Positions 7,268-14,519 of a DNA stretch of 64,000 bases are shown piece by piece. This DNA is from Eubacterium sp. (GTDB lineage: Bacteria; Bacillota; Clostridia; Lachnospirales; Lachnospiraceae): contig JAGCPW010000095.1 in assembly GCA_017965495.1 (NCBI GenBank), forward strand, positions 1 through 64,000. The letters are read 5' to 3'. A program made the translations under genes and the position numbers. How positions within the stretch are numbered: the stretch's first letter is position 1; each line of letters starts with the position of its first letter. The notes under the pieces were generated by a model. That model saw only the letters and a program-made list of their open reading frames with translations. It searched no databases and had not been told where the DNA came from.

Positions 7268-7305
7268 ATTTTGCCATAAATTGCCAGTGGTATGGTAAAA
7301 GAAAA

Positions 7306-7321
7306 CCGCCCCGAAGGGCGG
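7306..7321 (-). terminator. Intrinsic terminator
   Basis: CCGCCC-TTCG-GGGCGG then TTTTCTTTT on the - strand. Confidence 0.86.
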
Positions 7322-7327
7322 AATAGA

Positions 7328-7864
7328 TTACCATTCAATGTGTAATGGATAACAAGGGTGCAACATAGAGTCATAAGTTAATATACCTTTTTTAATTTCG
7401 GCATCAAAACCATGATTTTGTAAATAAAGTTCAACATCCTTTACACAATATTCAATTGGAAGGTCGTAAGTAATTTCGCGATAACCTTTTTTTGCATCAA
7501 CAACAATTTCATGTTCTATGTATTTAAGTACCTTTGAAATTCCTTTACGACGTTTAAGTTCCTCTTTGTCTTCTTTTAACTGCTTTTTGTATTCTCCTTT
7601 ATTAATTTCTCTTTGTGCTTTTTCAAGGGTAGATAGTTTTTTTGGTTTTGTTGAAAAGTCATAGTCATGACAAATCATTGACCAAACTGCCAATACTACC
7701 ATAAAACGGACTATAAGTATATAACCTAAAGGGGTTAGCAAATCCGAGTTTTCTAAAAAGCGAGATAACATTAAAACACTGTAAAATGTAAAAACAAGAT
7801 TTATTATGTGTATTAAAACACTCCATAATTCAAAGATAAATTCATTTCTTTCTTTTTCTGCCAT
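7328..7864 (-). CDS. Membrane protein with cytosolic domain, 178 aa
   Basis: Two membrane helices at about 12-36 and 43-64, then a basic charged helix (about 75-110) and a C-terminal soluble domain (IVVDAKKGYREITYDLPIEY and on). No family recognised. ATG at 7862-7864 follows AAGGA of a class A leader. Confidence 0.76.
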   Translation of the reverse strand: MAEKERNEFIFELWSVLIHIINLVFTFYSVLMLSRFLENSDLLTPLGYILIVRFMVVLAVWSMICHDYDFSTKPKKLSTLEKAQREINKGEYKKQLKEDKEELKRRKGISKVLKYIEHEIVVDAKKGYREITYDLPIEYCVKDVELYLQNHGFDAEIKKGILTYDSMLHPCYPLHIEW

Positions 7865-7945
7865 ATAGTTAATCCTTCCGGTTTTATAGAGTTGTAACCT
7901 CTCTGTCTATGTTTATATTATATCATATTTCGTCGCGATTGTCAA
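7865..7945 (-). promoter_or_regulatory. Promoter and class A leader hairpin
   Basis: TTGACA (7940-7945), 17 nt, TATAAT (7917-7922). Hairpin 7888-7904: AGAG, loop AGGTTACAA, CTCT. The spacer contains TCGCGACGAAA, a variant of the companion motif inside the promoter itself. Confidence 0.86.
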
Positions 7946-7984
7946 CACTTTTTTCAAAAAATATTTACCAATTCCTACCAAATC

Positions 7985-7992
7985 GCCCGGGC
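7985..7992. repeat. GCCCGGGC module copy 8
   Basis: Flanked by CTACCAAATC and GAAACGCCA; no separate TTTCGCGGCGAAA copy in this spacer. Confidence 0.87.
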
Positions 7993-8030
7993 GAAACGCC
8001 AAAATTTACCAATTCTACCATAAAAGGAAA

Positions 8031-8050
8031 CCGCCCTCTTTCGAGAGCGG
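8031..8050 (-). terminator. Intrinsic terminator
   Basis: CCGCTCTC-GAAA-GAGGGCGG then TTTCCTTTTA on the - strand; GAAA tetraloop. Confidence 0.86.
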
Positions 8051-8059
8051 TATTTTCCA

Positions 8060-8425
8060 TTAACCAATAAATCTGTATTTATTTGGTGTTTCCTTGATTA
8101 TTTCAATAATGCCGGCATCCTGACAATTTCTTGCAATGGCGGTAAACTTTGAGGAGTTCATCTTGAATCCATATTCAGTGGTAAGTTCTGTCACTTTTGC
8201 CGCAAACTGTACCAAGATTTCATCCATTGTGTATGTTTTTCCGGTATCAAGTACACTGAAAAGTTTTCTACCAATTTCTGTATTGGTACTACGCTTTTCT
8301 GCGGAATTTTTTGCCGACCTTGCATTTTTACTGTCAACACTGGTAAGAAGTGCCTTTGCCTTTTCTGTGATTTCGTCGCTAAGATTTGCGGCAATTACTG
8401 CTGTATAAAACTCTCTCTGTGTCAT
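8060..8425 (-). CDS. Winged-helix-like small protein, 121 aa
   Basis: Begins MTQREFYTAVIAANLSDEIT, parallel to the MTLRAFYSEVAEN start of the proteins at 9240 and 9849. The C-terminal half (about 50-121) has the helix-helix-hairpin pattern of a winged helix. Second gene of a unit with 8439-8978; ATG with AAGGAGG 8 nt upstream. Probably DNA-binding; a regulator of the repeated operators is possible but untested. Confidence 0.7.
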   Translation of the reverse strand: MTQREFYTAVIAANLSDEITEKAKALLTSVDSKNARSAKNSAEKRSTNTEIGRKLFSVLDTGKTYTMDEILVQFAAKVTELTTEYGFKMNSSKFTAIARNCQDAGIIEIIKETPNKYRFIG

Positions 8426-8438
8426 ACCATTTTCCTCC

Positions 8439-8978
8439 TTATTCTTCTACCATTACGGAATCTTCATAAAACTGGCAAATTGTATCATCCGATAATCTAA
8501 GTATTATGTACTTTTTACCGTCTTTCCTTCTGTTTACAGTAGAACCAATAAATTCATATCTGTTGCTACCCCAAACAAAAATATCATGTGCTTTAAGTTC
8601 TGACAACTTTTTCTTAGTTCTGAGAACAGGGCGCTCAATATGGTTGTATTTTGCCCAAAGTACGCCCAAACCGATAAAAATACTAAATTCATCCTTTTTG
8701 TTGCAATAAGTTTCTGTAAACTTACCGCTACGAGTATTAAGAAGACCTACTTTACGTGCCTTCTTGTTTACAGTTACCACATAATTACCAAAGGTAAAGC
8801 AGTCGGCGCCTTCATCAGAGTAGTCATAGTGACAAAACCTGTTGTAAACTTCTGTCATTACATCATCAAAATCCACTGGAAAACTTGCCTGACCACTATT
8901 TACCATTGCATTTGCCATAGCAATGATGAATGAGTGTGCCTGTGAGAGAGTCCATGCCTTGAATGTAAGATTATCCAT
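8439..8978 (-). CDS. GNFVV-family protein, 179 aa
   Basis: Member of a local paralogous family (also 11390, 13789, 14520; permuted 10433). Shared features: GNYVVTVNKKARKVGLLNTR with SGK following (about 75-100), GLGVLWAKYN (about 115), then LSELKAHDIF...RYEFIGST (about 130-150), which resembles a small beta-barrel. Function not recognised. First gene of the unit with 8060-8425. Confidence 0.76.
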   Translation of the reverse strand: MDNLTFKAWTLSQAHSFIIAMANAMVNSGQASFPVDFDDVMTEVYNRFCHYDYSDEGADCFTFGNYVVTVNKKARKVGLLNTRSGKFTETYCNKKDEFSIFIGLGVLWAKYNHIERPVLRTKKKLSELKAHDIFVWGSNRYEFIGSTVNRRKDGKKYIILRLSDDTICQFYEDSVMVEE

Positions 8979-9074
8979 AATAGTTATCCTTTCCGGTTTT
9001 ATAGACTTGAACCTGTCTGTTTGTTTTGTTTTATCTTATGTATATATTATAGCATAGAATAAGATACTTGTCAA
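8979..9074 (-). promoter_or_regulatory. Promoter and class A leader hairpin
   Basis: TTGACA (9069-9074), 17 nt, TATAAT (9046-9051). Hairpin 9003-9018: AGAC, loop AGGTTCAA, GTCT. Confidence 0.88.
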
Positions 9075-9146
9075 TAGTTTTTTGAAAAAATTTTTAAAAT
9101 AATTTTCGCGGCGAAATATGGTAAGATTGGTAGAAAGTGGAAAAAT

Positions 9147-9154
9147 GCCCGGGC
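9147..9154. repeat. GCCCGGGC module copy 9
   Basis: TTTCGCGGCGAAA at 9104-9116. Right arm GATTTGGAAAAATTTTTCCA. Confidence 0.88.
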
Positions 9155-9193
9155 GATTTGGAAAATTTTTCCATTTCTACCATAATAAGAAAA

Positions 9194-9213
9194 CCGCCCT
9201 CTTTCGAGAGCGG
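9194..9213 (-). terminator. Intrinsic terminator
   Basis: CCGCTCTC-GAAA-GAGGGCGG then TTTTCTTATT on the - strand, nearly identical to that at 8031. Confidence 0.86.
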
Positions 9214-9239
9214 CTTCTATTTTCTGCCGTTTTTGGTTA

Positions 9240-9557
9240 TTACTTCTTGCTGTACTGCTTAGGTGTGCTGTCGTCTGAAACGACCTTATCTTTTAAGATT
9301 TCACGGAGCACATAACCGATTTTTGAACTGTTGTACTGACCGGAGAACATAGCCACAATATCGCTATTGAGGTACTTCTTTCCAGCCTCCATTTTGGCAA
9401 GGATTTCCTCACCGAGTGCAACGTTAGCTTCACGCTTGGAATCTTTTGCCTTATCTTCCTCCGCAAACTTTCCAAGGTACTTATTGGCAATTTCCTTAGC
9501 TTCGGCTGAAATTGTTGCGTTTTCTGCTACTTCTGAATAAAAAGCTCTAAGTGTCAT
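9240..9557 (-). CDS. Winged-helix-like small protein, copy 1, 105 aa
   Basis: Closely related along its whole length to the next gene (9849-10166), so a tandem duplication including promoter and module. Basic linker (about 35-47) and a C-terminal region GKKYLNSDIVAMF...SSKIGYVLREILKDKVV that fits helix-turn-helix plus wing. Single-gene unit. Likely DNA-binding. Confidence 0.74.
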   Translation of the reverse strand: MTLRAFYSEVAENATISAEAKEIANKYLGKFAEEDKAKDSKREANVALGEEILAKMEAGKKYLNSDIVAMFSGQYNSSKIGYVLREILKDKVVSDDSTPKQYSKK

Positions 9558-9679
9558 GGTAAAAATTCCTTTCCGTTTTATAGTCTTATAACGTGACTTT
9601 AAAATTATTGTTTTTAAGGGGTTTTCTTTATCCCCTCACCTTATGTATATATTATAGCATAGATTTATTTAATTGTCAA
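9558..9679 (-). promoter_or_regulatory. Promoter, 5'-end hairpin and class A hairpin
   Basis: TTGACA (9674-9679), 17 nt, TATAAT (9651-9656). 5'-end hairpin AGGGG/CCCCT (9632-9636 with 9617-9621). Class A hairpin 9582-9598 has AGTC/GACT stem and a divergent loop ACGTTATAA; the site is AACGGAAAGGA, one base off consensus. Confidence 0.84.
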
Positions 9680-9739
9680 TAGTTTTTCTAAAAAATTTAA
9701 AAAGTTTTTTATGGCAGAAATGGTAAAATCTGGGAAAAT

Positions 9740-9747
9740 GCCCGGGC
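9740..9747. repeat. GCCCGGGC module copy 10
   Basis: Left TGGTAAAATCTGGGAAAAT, right GAAATGGAAAAATTTTCCAG. Confidence 0.88.
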
Positions 9748-9782
9748 GAAATGGAAAAATTTTCCAGTAATGGAAACAAAAA

Positions 9783-9812
9783 GGAAGCCACTCCCTATTG
9801 GGAATGACTTCC
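9783..9812 (-). terminator. Intrinsic terminator
   Basis: Imperfect 12-bp stem GGAAG...CTTCC with an inner TCCC/GGGA and loop TATT/AATA; T-run TTTTTGTTT follows on the - strand. Confidence 0.75.
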
Positions 9813-9848
9813 AACCGATTAGACTTATAACCTGTCGAATTTTTTTGA

Positions 9849-10166
9849 TTACTTAACTGAATACTGCTTTGGTGACGAATCATCCGCAGTAATCTTATCC
9901 TTCAGAATCTCTCTGAGAATGTAACCAATCTTACTGGAGTTGTACTTGCCTCCAAACATTGCCACGATGTCGGAGTTAAGATACTTCTTACCCTTTTCCA
10001 TTTTGGCAAGAATTTCCTCACCGAGTGCTACATTTGCGGCTCTCTTTGAGTCCTTTTCCTTGTCCTCTTCGGCAAACTTTGCCAGATACTTTCCAGCAAT
10101 TTCCTTGGCTTCTGCTGAGATAGATGTGTTTGCTGATACTTCTGCATAAAATTCTCTAAGTGTCAT
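9849..10166 (-). CDS. Winged-helix-like small protein, copy 2, 105 aa
   Basis: Tandem paralog of the 9240 gene; most residues are identical, differing mainly at the N-terminus (EVSANTSISA against EVAENATISA) and last residues. The wing region is unchanged, so the two could recognise the same site. Single-gene unit. Confidence 0.74.
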   Translation of the reverse strand: MTLREFYAEVSANTSISAEAKEIAGKYLAKFAEEDKEKDSKRAANVALGEEILAKMEKGKKYLNSDIVAMFGGKYNSSKIGYILREILKDKITADDSSPKQYSVK

Positions 10167-10299
10167 AGTAATAACTTCCTTCCGGTTTTAACGTCTTGAA
10201 CCTGACATTGATAATTTAAATTCTTACTCGGTGAATTTTCGTTTCCTGTTTCCCTTCACCTTATGTATATATTATAGCATAGATTTATGTGATTGTCAA
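10167..10299 (-). promoter_or_regulatory. Promoter, 5'-end hairpin and class A hairpin
   Basis: TTGACA (10294-10299), 17 nt, TATAAT (10271-10276). 5'-end hairpin GGTGAA/TTCACC (10255-10260 with 10230-10235). Class A hairpin 10193-10206: GTC, loop AGGTTCAA, GAC, only three pairs. Confidence 0.84.
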
Positions 10300-10361
10300 G
10301 TGTTTTTTAAAAAATTTTTTAAAAAGTTTTTTGTGGCAGAAATGGTAAAACCTGGAAAAGC

Positions 10362-10369
10362 GCCCGGGC
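10362..10369. repeat. GCCCGGGC module copy 11
   Basis: Extended here to CGCCCGGGCG; right flank TTTTGCCATAAATTGCCA. Confidence 0.88.
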
Positions 10370-10405
10370 GTTTTGCCATAAATTGCCAATTATGGTGTAT
10401 GGAAA

Positions 10406-10427
10406 TGCCGCCCATTTCTGAGCGGCA
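10406..10427 (-). terminator. Intrinsic terminator
   Basis: TGCCGC/GCGGCA stem around CAGAAATG, five nt after the 10433 stop. Confidence 0.8.
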
Positions 10428-10432
10428 CAATT

Positions 10433-10966
10433 TTACTGATTCATATACTTTTTGTAAAGTTCAAAGAGAATAAGGTGTACGTTGTCAGTAGTTACCTTTT
10501 CGGTATTGATATGTTTAACAGCAACAGATTTACCAGTTATGGTATTTATTAACATTATCGTAATACCAGTCCAATGCCTATAATCAACTGATATAACGTA
10601 GTCATTGCGGGAATATCTTCCACCTAATTCATCTATCATGCCGGCTTCGCCATTGTTAATAATGCGAAATAGACGGGAACAAAGGTCAGAAAATCTAACT
10701 TCAATTCTATCGGGTTCAATATGACGACAAACTAATGTCAGAAATTTCTTTTTATACCAAAAGTCGGTTCTTACTGGCTTAGGGCGTGGAATTTCTACCG
10801 ACTGGTTAGGAGAAAAACCCACAAAATCACCGTTTACTTGGTTACAACTAACATAACTCTCTATTCCTTTAAAAACCGTTTTCCCTATAAAAACGTATTC
10901 TCTACCACCTACAAAAAAGAGGTCACCATTGTTTAACTTTGATATTACAGTATCCATTGTTTTCAT
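10433..10966 (-). CDS. GNFVV-family protein with domains in reversed order, 177 aa
   Basis: The barrel-like segment NGDLFFVGGREYVFIGKT is at the N-terminus (about 12-30) and the NDYVISVDYRHWTGITIMLI...ITGKS segment at the C-terminus (about 123-152); in the relatives at 8439, 11390 and 13789 the order is opposite. This suggests domain shuffling or circular permutation. ATG overlaps the preceding stop by one base (TAATG). Function unknown. Confidence 0.72.
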   Translation of the reverse strand: MKTMDTVISKLNNGDLFFVGGREYVFIGKTVFKGIESYVSCNQVNGDFVGFSPNQSVEIPRPKPVRTDFWYKKKFLTLVCRHIEPDRIEVRFSDLCSRLFRIINNGEAGMIDELGGRYSRNDYVISVDYRHWTGITIMLINTITGKSVAVKHINTEKVTTDNVHLILFELYKKYMNQ

Positions 10967-11166
10967 TACCTTACCCTCCTTAATGTCATACCGCCTACTG
11001 ATACAGAATTAATAAAACCGTTACTAAAACGCTTTAATGAACAGTAGGTTAACCATCTCTGTTCTTTACTCATTAAGGAGTCGAACATTCTTATAGCTAC
11101 ATACTCATGTGGTGAAGAGTAAGAGCTTCTTGTCTTGTCAGTAAAAGTGATTTCATATTTTTCCAT
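10966..11166 (-). CDS. Hypothetical basic protein, 66 aa
   Basis: Not recognised. Basic, no membrane segment. First gene of a two-gene unit, overlapping the next start by one base, so coupled translation is likely. Confidence 0.72.
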   Translation of the reverse strand: MEKYEITFTDKTRSSYSSPHEYVAIRMFDSLMSKEQRWLTYCSLKRFSNGFINSVSVGGMTLRRVR

Positions 11167-11254
11167 GTGGCAAAATCCTTTCCGGTTTTATTATGGACTT
11201 ATGACCTGTCCTTTTCTATGTTCTTATTATACCATAGTTTAAGACGTTTGTCAA
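11167..11254 (-). promoter_or_regulatory. Promoter and class A leader hairpin
   Basis: TTGACA (11249-11254), 17 nt, TATAAT (11226-11231). Hairpin 11195-11211: GGAC, loop AGGTCATAA, GTCC. Confidence 0.88.
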
Positions 11255-11315
11255 TAGTTTTTGAAAATAATTTTTCGCGGCGAAAATTGGTAAGACTGGT
11301 AATTTTTGGAAAAAC

Positions 11316-11323
11316 GCCCGGGC
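11316..11323. repeat. GCCCGGGC module copy 12
   Basis: TTTCGCGGCGAAA at 11273-11285; left half-sites TTGGTAA, CTGGTAA, TTGGAAA. Confidence 0.88.
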
Positions 11324-11358
11324 GAAATGTCATATTTTTCCAGTAATGGTATAAATAA

Positions 11359-11384
11359 AAAGCCGCCCATTTCTGAGCGACTTT
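11359..11384 (-). terminator. Intrinsic terminator
   Basis: AAAG-CGCTC type hairpin with AGAAAT loop region and TTTTTATTTAT after it on the - strand. Confidence 0.78.
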
Positions 11385-11389
11385 AACAA

Positions 11390-11881
11390 TTATTCCCAAA
11401 CAGTGCAATAATCTTCAAAAAATGTAAAGTATTCCTTATCGTCACCCCTGCTATCTAAGGCGAAAGCTACATACCCTACTTCACCTTTTGTACGTTCCGT
11501 GGTAGTGCCGATAAATTCATATTTCTGACTGGTGTATAACTTGAAAATATCATGCGGTTTAAGTTCACTTAATCTCTTCCTTACTGGAAATTTAGGGCGT
11601 TCCACATGATTGTACCTTGCCCAACATATGCCTACACCATACCACATTACAAACTGGTCTGTAGGCGCACAATGTGCAATGGCACACTTTCCGCTTTTTG
11701 TGTTTAAGATTGTAACTGTTTTCCTATACTTGGAAACTTCAACAACGAAATTTCCAATTCTTACATACGGTTCATTATATACCAAAAATCTGTGAAGAGC
11801 ATCCTCATCAATCTTTGACATAAAGTGGTGGAATGAATTGTACTGACCGCCTACCCACTGCTTCATTGTAAGATTATCCAT
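11390..11881 (-). CDS. GNFVV-family protein, 163 aa
   Basis: Closest relative in the window of the 8439 gene: GNFVVEVSKYRKTVTILNTK with SGK following (about 44-66), GVGICWARYNHVERPKFPV (about 82-100), LSELKPHDIF...KYEFIGTT (about 104-124). Basic N-terminus. Single-gene unit. Function unknown. Confidence 0.76.
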   Translation of the reverse strand: MDNLTMKQWVGGQYNSFHHFMSKIDEDALHRFLVYNEPYVRIGNFVVEVSKYRKTVTILNTKSGKCAIAHCAPTDQFVMWYGVGICWARYNHVERPKFPVRKRLSELKPHDIFKLYTSQKYEFIGTTTERTKGEVGYVAFALDSRGDDKEYFTFFEDYCTVWE

Positions 11882-11974
11882 AATAGTTATCCTTTCCGGT
11901 TTTTAGGTCTTGAACCTGACCTTTGTTGTTTTATCTTATGTATATATTATAACACACAATCGCGGCAATGTCAA
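11882..11974 (-). promoter_or_regulatory. Promoter and class A leader hairpin
   Basis: TTGACA (11969-11974), 17 nt, TATAAT (11946-11951). Spacer contains TGCCGCG. Hairpin 11905-11922: AGGTC, loop AGGTTCAA, GACCT, a double-changed stem compared with the GGAC/GTCC copies. Confidence 0.88.
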
Positions 11975-12016
11975 TACCTTTTTAAAAAATTTTTTATTGG
12001 TATTTTATGGAAAAAC

Positions 12017-12024
12017 GCCCGGGC
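12017..12024. repeat. GCCCGGGC module copy 13
   Basis: Flanked as TGGAAAAAC on the left and AAATTTCC on the right; from here on the right arm is mostly AAATTTCC. Confidence 0.88.
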
Positions 12025-12059
12025 AAATTTCCAAAAATTTCCATCTCAATGGTAAATGG

Positions 12060-12085
12060 AAAAGCCGCCCATTTCTGAGCGACTT
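12060..12085 (-). terminator. Intrinsic terminator
   Basis: AAGTCGCTC/GgGCGGCTT hairpin followed by TTCCATTT; same loop as the 11359 terminator. Confidence 0.76.
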
Positions 12086-12108
12086 TGTTATTACTTTACG
12101 TATCCCAT

Positions 12109-12240
12109 GTCAATTTTTGCCTGTTTTCTTGCTTTTGCTCTTTCGTTAAGGGCGGTGAGGTAGGCAATTGCTTCCTCTTTTGTTAATATGTAGTGCTTAC
12201 CCTTTTTGACAACAGTCATTCCCTTTTTTATCTCTGCCAT
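12109..12240 (-). CDS. Small basic protein, 43 aa
   Basis: ATG at 12238-12240, GGGAGAG upstream within the end of the preceding gene; stop TGA. Product starts MAEIKKGMTVVKKGKHYILT and ends in a basic helix (ALNERAKARKQGKN). Second gene of a unit. The KKGKHYILTKEEAI segment could be a DNA-binding helix but is too short to assign. Confidence 0.62.
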
Positions 12241-12242
12241 GA

Positions 12243-12722
12243 TTATCTCTCCCTTACAAAAACTGTCACTGGACCAATCTTTGTTGCCTTAAAAGTTCCA
12301 TTTTCAATCAAAACATCCATAACAGTTCTGAACATTTCCGGGTCAAAACCTATAGTGAAATTGTGTCTCACATGGTATGTTAATTCATCCATAAGACGTG
12401 ACATAACGTACATACCGCCGACTTCTGTGTTTTTGATAAGGGCGTTCATGTAAACTTCGTACTTTGTCTTACGATAGTTATTTCTTGCTACACGAGTTTT
12501 AGCTCTCTTGACAGCTCTCACTGCGCTGACAATATCTTCCACAGCATTTTCAACATTATCAATGTCGTCAATGTCTATCTGTGCCATAGCTTCCGTAGCT
12601 TCCTTTACCTTGATAAGTTCACGGCAAACATCTTCCTTCATAGCTTCGTCATTGAGTTCAACTGATGCACGGTAAGCATAAGGTGAAAAGCGTTCAATTT
12701 CTGAAAAATTTGACTTAAACAT
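12243..12722 (-). CDS. Helical protein with C-terminal wing-like motif, 159 aa
   Basis: Mostly helical with a basic middle (RAVKRAKTRVARNNYRKTKY, about 75-94). The C-terminal pattern VMDVLIENGTFKATKIGPVTVFV matches VLLNRLVVDGTLKSITRNGITYYSL of the 13046 gene, so the two are paralogs with a probable winged-helix end. Function unknown. Confidence 0.73.
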   Translation of the reverse strand: MFKSNFSEIERFSPYAYRASVELNDEAMKEDVCRELIKVKEATEAMAQIDIDDIDNVENAVEDIVSAVRAVKRAKTRVARNNYRKTKYEVYMNALIKNTEVGGMYVMSRLMDELTYHVRHNFTIGFDPEMFRTVMDVLIENGTFKATKIGPVTVFVRER

Positions 12723-12844
12723 AATGGTAATTCCTTTCCGGTTTTAACGTCTTGAACCTGACGATAGTAATTAGTTTTCTTAGGGCTTAGGTCGTTTCCC
12801 TTACCCTGTGATTATATTATATCATATCTGAGGTAGTTTGTCAA
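12723..12844 (-). promoter_or_regulatory. Promoter, 5'-end hairpin and class A hairpin
   Basis: TTGACA (12839-12844), 17 nt, TATAAT (12816-12821). 5'-end hairpin AGGG/CCCT (12804-12807 with 12782-12785). Class A hairpin 12748-12763: CGTC, loop AGGTTCAA, GACG, the reverse of the CGAC/GTCG stem elsewhere. Confidence 0.86.
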
Positions 12845-12897
12845 TAGTTTTTTTAAAAATTTTTAAAAATATTTTTTATGGCAAAATCTGGAAAAAC

Positions 12898-12905
12898 GCC
12901 CGGGC
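12898..12905. repeat. GCCCGGGC module copy 14
   Basis: Left CTGGAAAAAC, right AAAATTCCAAAATTTTCCA. Confidence 0.88.
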
Positions 12906-12942
12906 AAAATTCCAAAATTTTCCATTTATGGATAAAAAAGAA

Positions 12943-12962
12943 TGGACGGTAAAAACCGTCCA
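12943..12962 (-). terminator. Intrinsic terminator
   Basis: TGGACGG/CCGTCCA stem with A-rich loop, then TTCTTTTTT on the - strand. It lies 84 nt beyond the stop of the 13046 gene; the gap holds no gene. Confidence 0.82.
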
Positions 12963-13045
12963 AACTTTTAAGAAACAACCACGGAGGTATTGAAAATATT
13001 GGCAAGGGACTTTTTGGTGGGAAATCCCTACAGAAACCCGTGAAA

Positions 13046-13528
13046 TTAGAATTCGGATGCAAGTGAATAGTATGTAATACCATTTCTTGTTATACTTTTA
13101 AGAGTGCCGTCTACAACAAGTCTGTTTAATAACACATCAATGTGATGGAGGGGTTCTGTGTAAGTTCTGCGGGACTGATAATATTCTGACTTCTGCCAAG
13201 AAAAGCTAAGAAAACTTTTAATATATGCTCTTTCATACCAACTGCCGTATTTCATATTGTCAACCAAGCCCTTAGACATCTGCTTAATCAGCTCTTCATG
13301 TAGCTGAATTTTCTTAATTCTGTTTGCGGCAGTTGACACCTTTGCCGCAAGGCTATATATGGAACTGATGTCAACCTTTTCAAGGTCAACAGCTTCCATA
13401 GTTTCAACAGCTGTTTTGAGCTTAGTTGTAGCACCATTTAAATGTTCTTCTGTTAAAAGATAACGGTCATTACAAAGAGTTACCTTTTCTGTTGCGAGTC
13501 CTACTTTTGAAAATTCATATGCGTTCAT
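13046..13528 (-). CDS. Helical protein with C-terminal wing-like motif, 160 aa
   Basis: Start chosen at ATG 13526-13528, next to the leader site GGAAGGAC; an upstream ATG (13573) falls in the leader hairpin region. Helical core (about 30-100), C-terminal segment HHIDVLLNRLVVDGTLKS then ITRNGITYYSL, like the 12243 protein. Paralogous pair; likely DNA-associated (inference). Confidence 0.74.
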   Translation of the reverse strand: MNAYEFSKVGLATEKVTLCNDRYLLTEEHLNGATTKLKTAVETMEAVDLEKVDISSIYSLAAKVSTAANRIKKIQLHEELIKQMSKGLVDNMKYGSWYERAYIKSFLSFSWQKSEYYQSRRTYTEPLHHIDVLLNRLVVDGTLKSITRNGITYYSLASEF

Positions 13529-13643
13529 GGTAAATAGTCCTTCCGGTTTTATAGTCTTGTTACCTGACTTCAATTGTTTTAGGGGTTTTCTTTATCCCCT
13601 CACCTTATGTATATATTATAACATAGAATAGGGCGGTTGTCAA
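13529..13643 (-). promoter_or_regulatory. Promoter, 5'-end hairpin and class A hairpin
   Basis: TTGACA (13638-13643), 17 nt, TATAAT (13615-13620). 5'-end hairpin AGGGG/CCCCT (13596-13600 with 13581-13585). Class A hairpin 13553-13569: AGTC, loop AGGTAACAA, GACT. Confidence 0.87.
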
Positions 13644-13716
13644 TACTTTTTTTTGAAATTTTTTAAAAATATTTTTCGCGGCGAAATATGGTAGAACTTC
13701 CAATTTCTGGAAAAAC

Positions 13717-13724
13717 GCCCGGGC
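13717..13724. repeat. GCCCGGGC module copy 15
   Basis: TTTCGCGGCGAAA at 13674-13686; right flank AAATTGGTAGAAATTTCCA. Confidence 0.88.
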
Positions 13725-13760
13725 AAATTGGTAGAAATTTCCATCTTTACCATATAAAAG

Positions 13761-13782
13761 TACCGCCCATTTCTGAGCGGTA
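13761..13782 (-). terminator. Intrinsic terminator
   Basis: TACCGC/GCGGTA hairpin around CAGAAATG, then TTTTATATGG on the - strand. Confidence 0.8.
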
Positions 13783-13788
13783 GAATTA

Positions 13789-14325
13789 TTAAAGATTTAC
13801 GTGGTTTATTACGCTTACGGAACCTAACTTATTCATAATTAATGTCTTTGTAGTGCCACCGTAAAATGAACTTTTTTCTCCATTCCATGACATTAATGTA
13901 ACTGCTACGTCTTTTTCTTTAATTGGTACTATTGACAGCACTATAACAGTTTCCTTAATACCAAGATCAACCACGTCACCTACCTTTAAGTTACTTACCT
14001 TAACTGTAGTTTTAACTACTGGAATTTCCTTTTTGTTATATCTTGCCCAAGCAAGAGCAAGACCCAAAAACTGGTACATAGTATCATTAGGATTGCGGCG
14101 AGCCTTTCCACTTTTGCCAGTTTTTGTGTTGTAAATTGTAGTATCACCAGCTTTATTTACTGAGATAACGAAGTTGCCATAGGTGCGAGCAGTTTCCGGT
14201 GACCAGTCAACGCAGTTAACCTCACCATATGTTAATCCCACTAATTCACTCATGAACTTGTCAAGACTTTCCACTTTGTTGCAAACCCATTTATTGAACT
14301 GGTATTCATTGTCATAAATTATCAT
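13789..14325 (-). CDS. GNFVV-family protein, 178 aa
   Basis: GNFVISVNKAGDTTIYNTKT with GKSG following (about 52-75), LGLALAWARYN (about 86-96), then VSNLKVGDVVDLGIKETVIV (about 106-125). Same domain order as the 8439 and 11390 proteins. Single-gene unit. Function unknown. Confidence 0.75.
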   Translation of the reverse strand: MIIYDNEYQFNKWVCNKVESLDKFMSELVGLTYGEVNCVDWSPETARTYGNFVISVNKAGDTTIYNTKTGKSGKARRNPNDTMYQFLGLALAWARYNKKEIPVVKTTVKVSNLKVGDVVDLGIKETVIVLSIVPIKEKDVAVTLMSWNGEKSSFYGGTTKTLIMNKLGSVSVINHVNL

Positions 14326-14408
14326 AATAGTAATTCCTTCCGGTTTTTAGGACTTGAACCTGTCCTTTTCTATGTTCTTATTATACCATAGTTTGCGGCA
14401 CTTGTCAA
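14326..14408 (-). promoter_or_regulatory. Promoter and class A leader hairpin
   Basis: TTGACA (14403-14408), 17 nt, TATAAT (14380-14385). Hairpin 14349-14366: AGGAC, loop AGGTTCAA, GTCCT. Confidence 0.88.
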
Positions 14409-14450
14409 CACTTTTTTGAAAAAAATTTTTTTGGTATTTTATGGAAAAAC

Positions 14451-14458
14451 GCCCGGGC
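14451..14458. repeat. GCCCGGGC module copy 16
   Basis: Left TGGAAAAAC, right AAATTCCCAAAAAATGGTAA. Confidence 0.87.
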
Positions 14459-14496
14459 AAATTCCCAAAAAATGGTAATTGAGCGGTAAAAGAAAA

Positions 14497-14512
14497 CCAC
14501 CCCGAAGGGTGG
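14497..14512 (-). terminator. Intrinsic terminator
   Basis: CCACCC-TTCG-GGGTGG then TTTTCTTTTA on the - strand. Confidence 0.86.
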
Positions 14513-14519
14513 CAATTTC

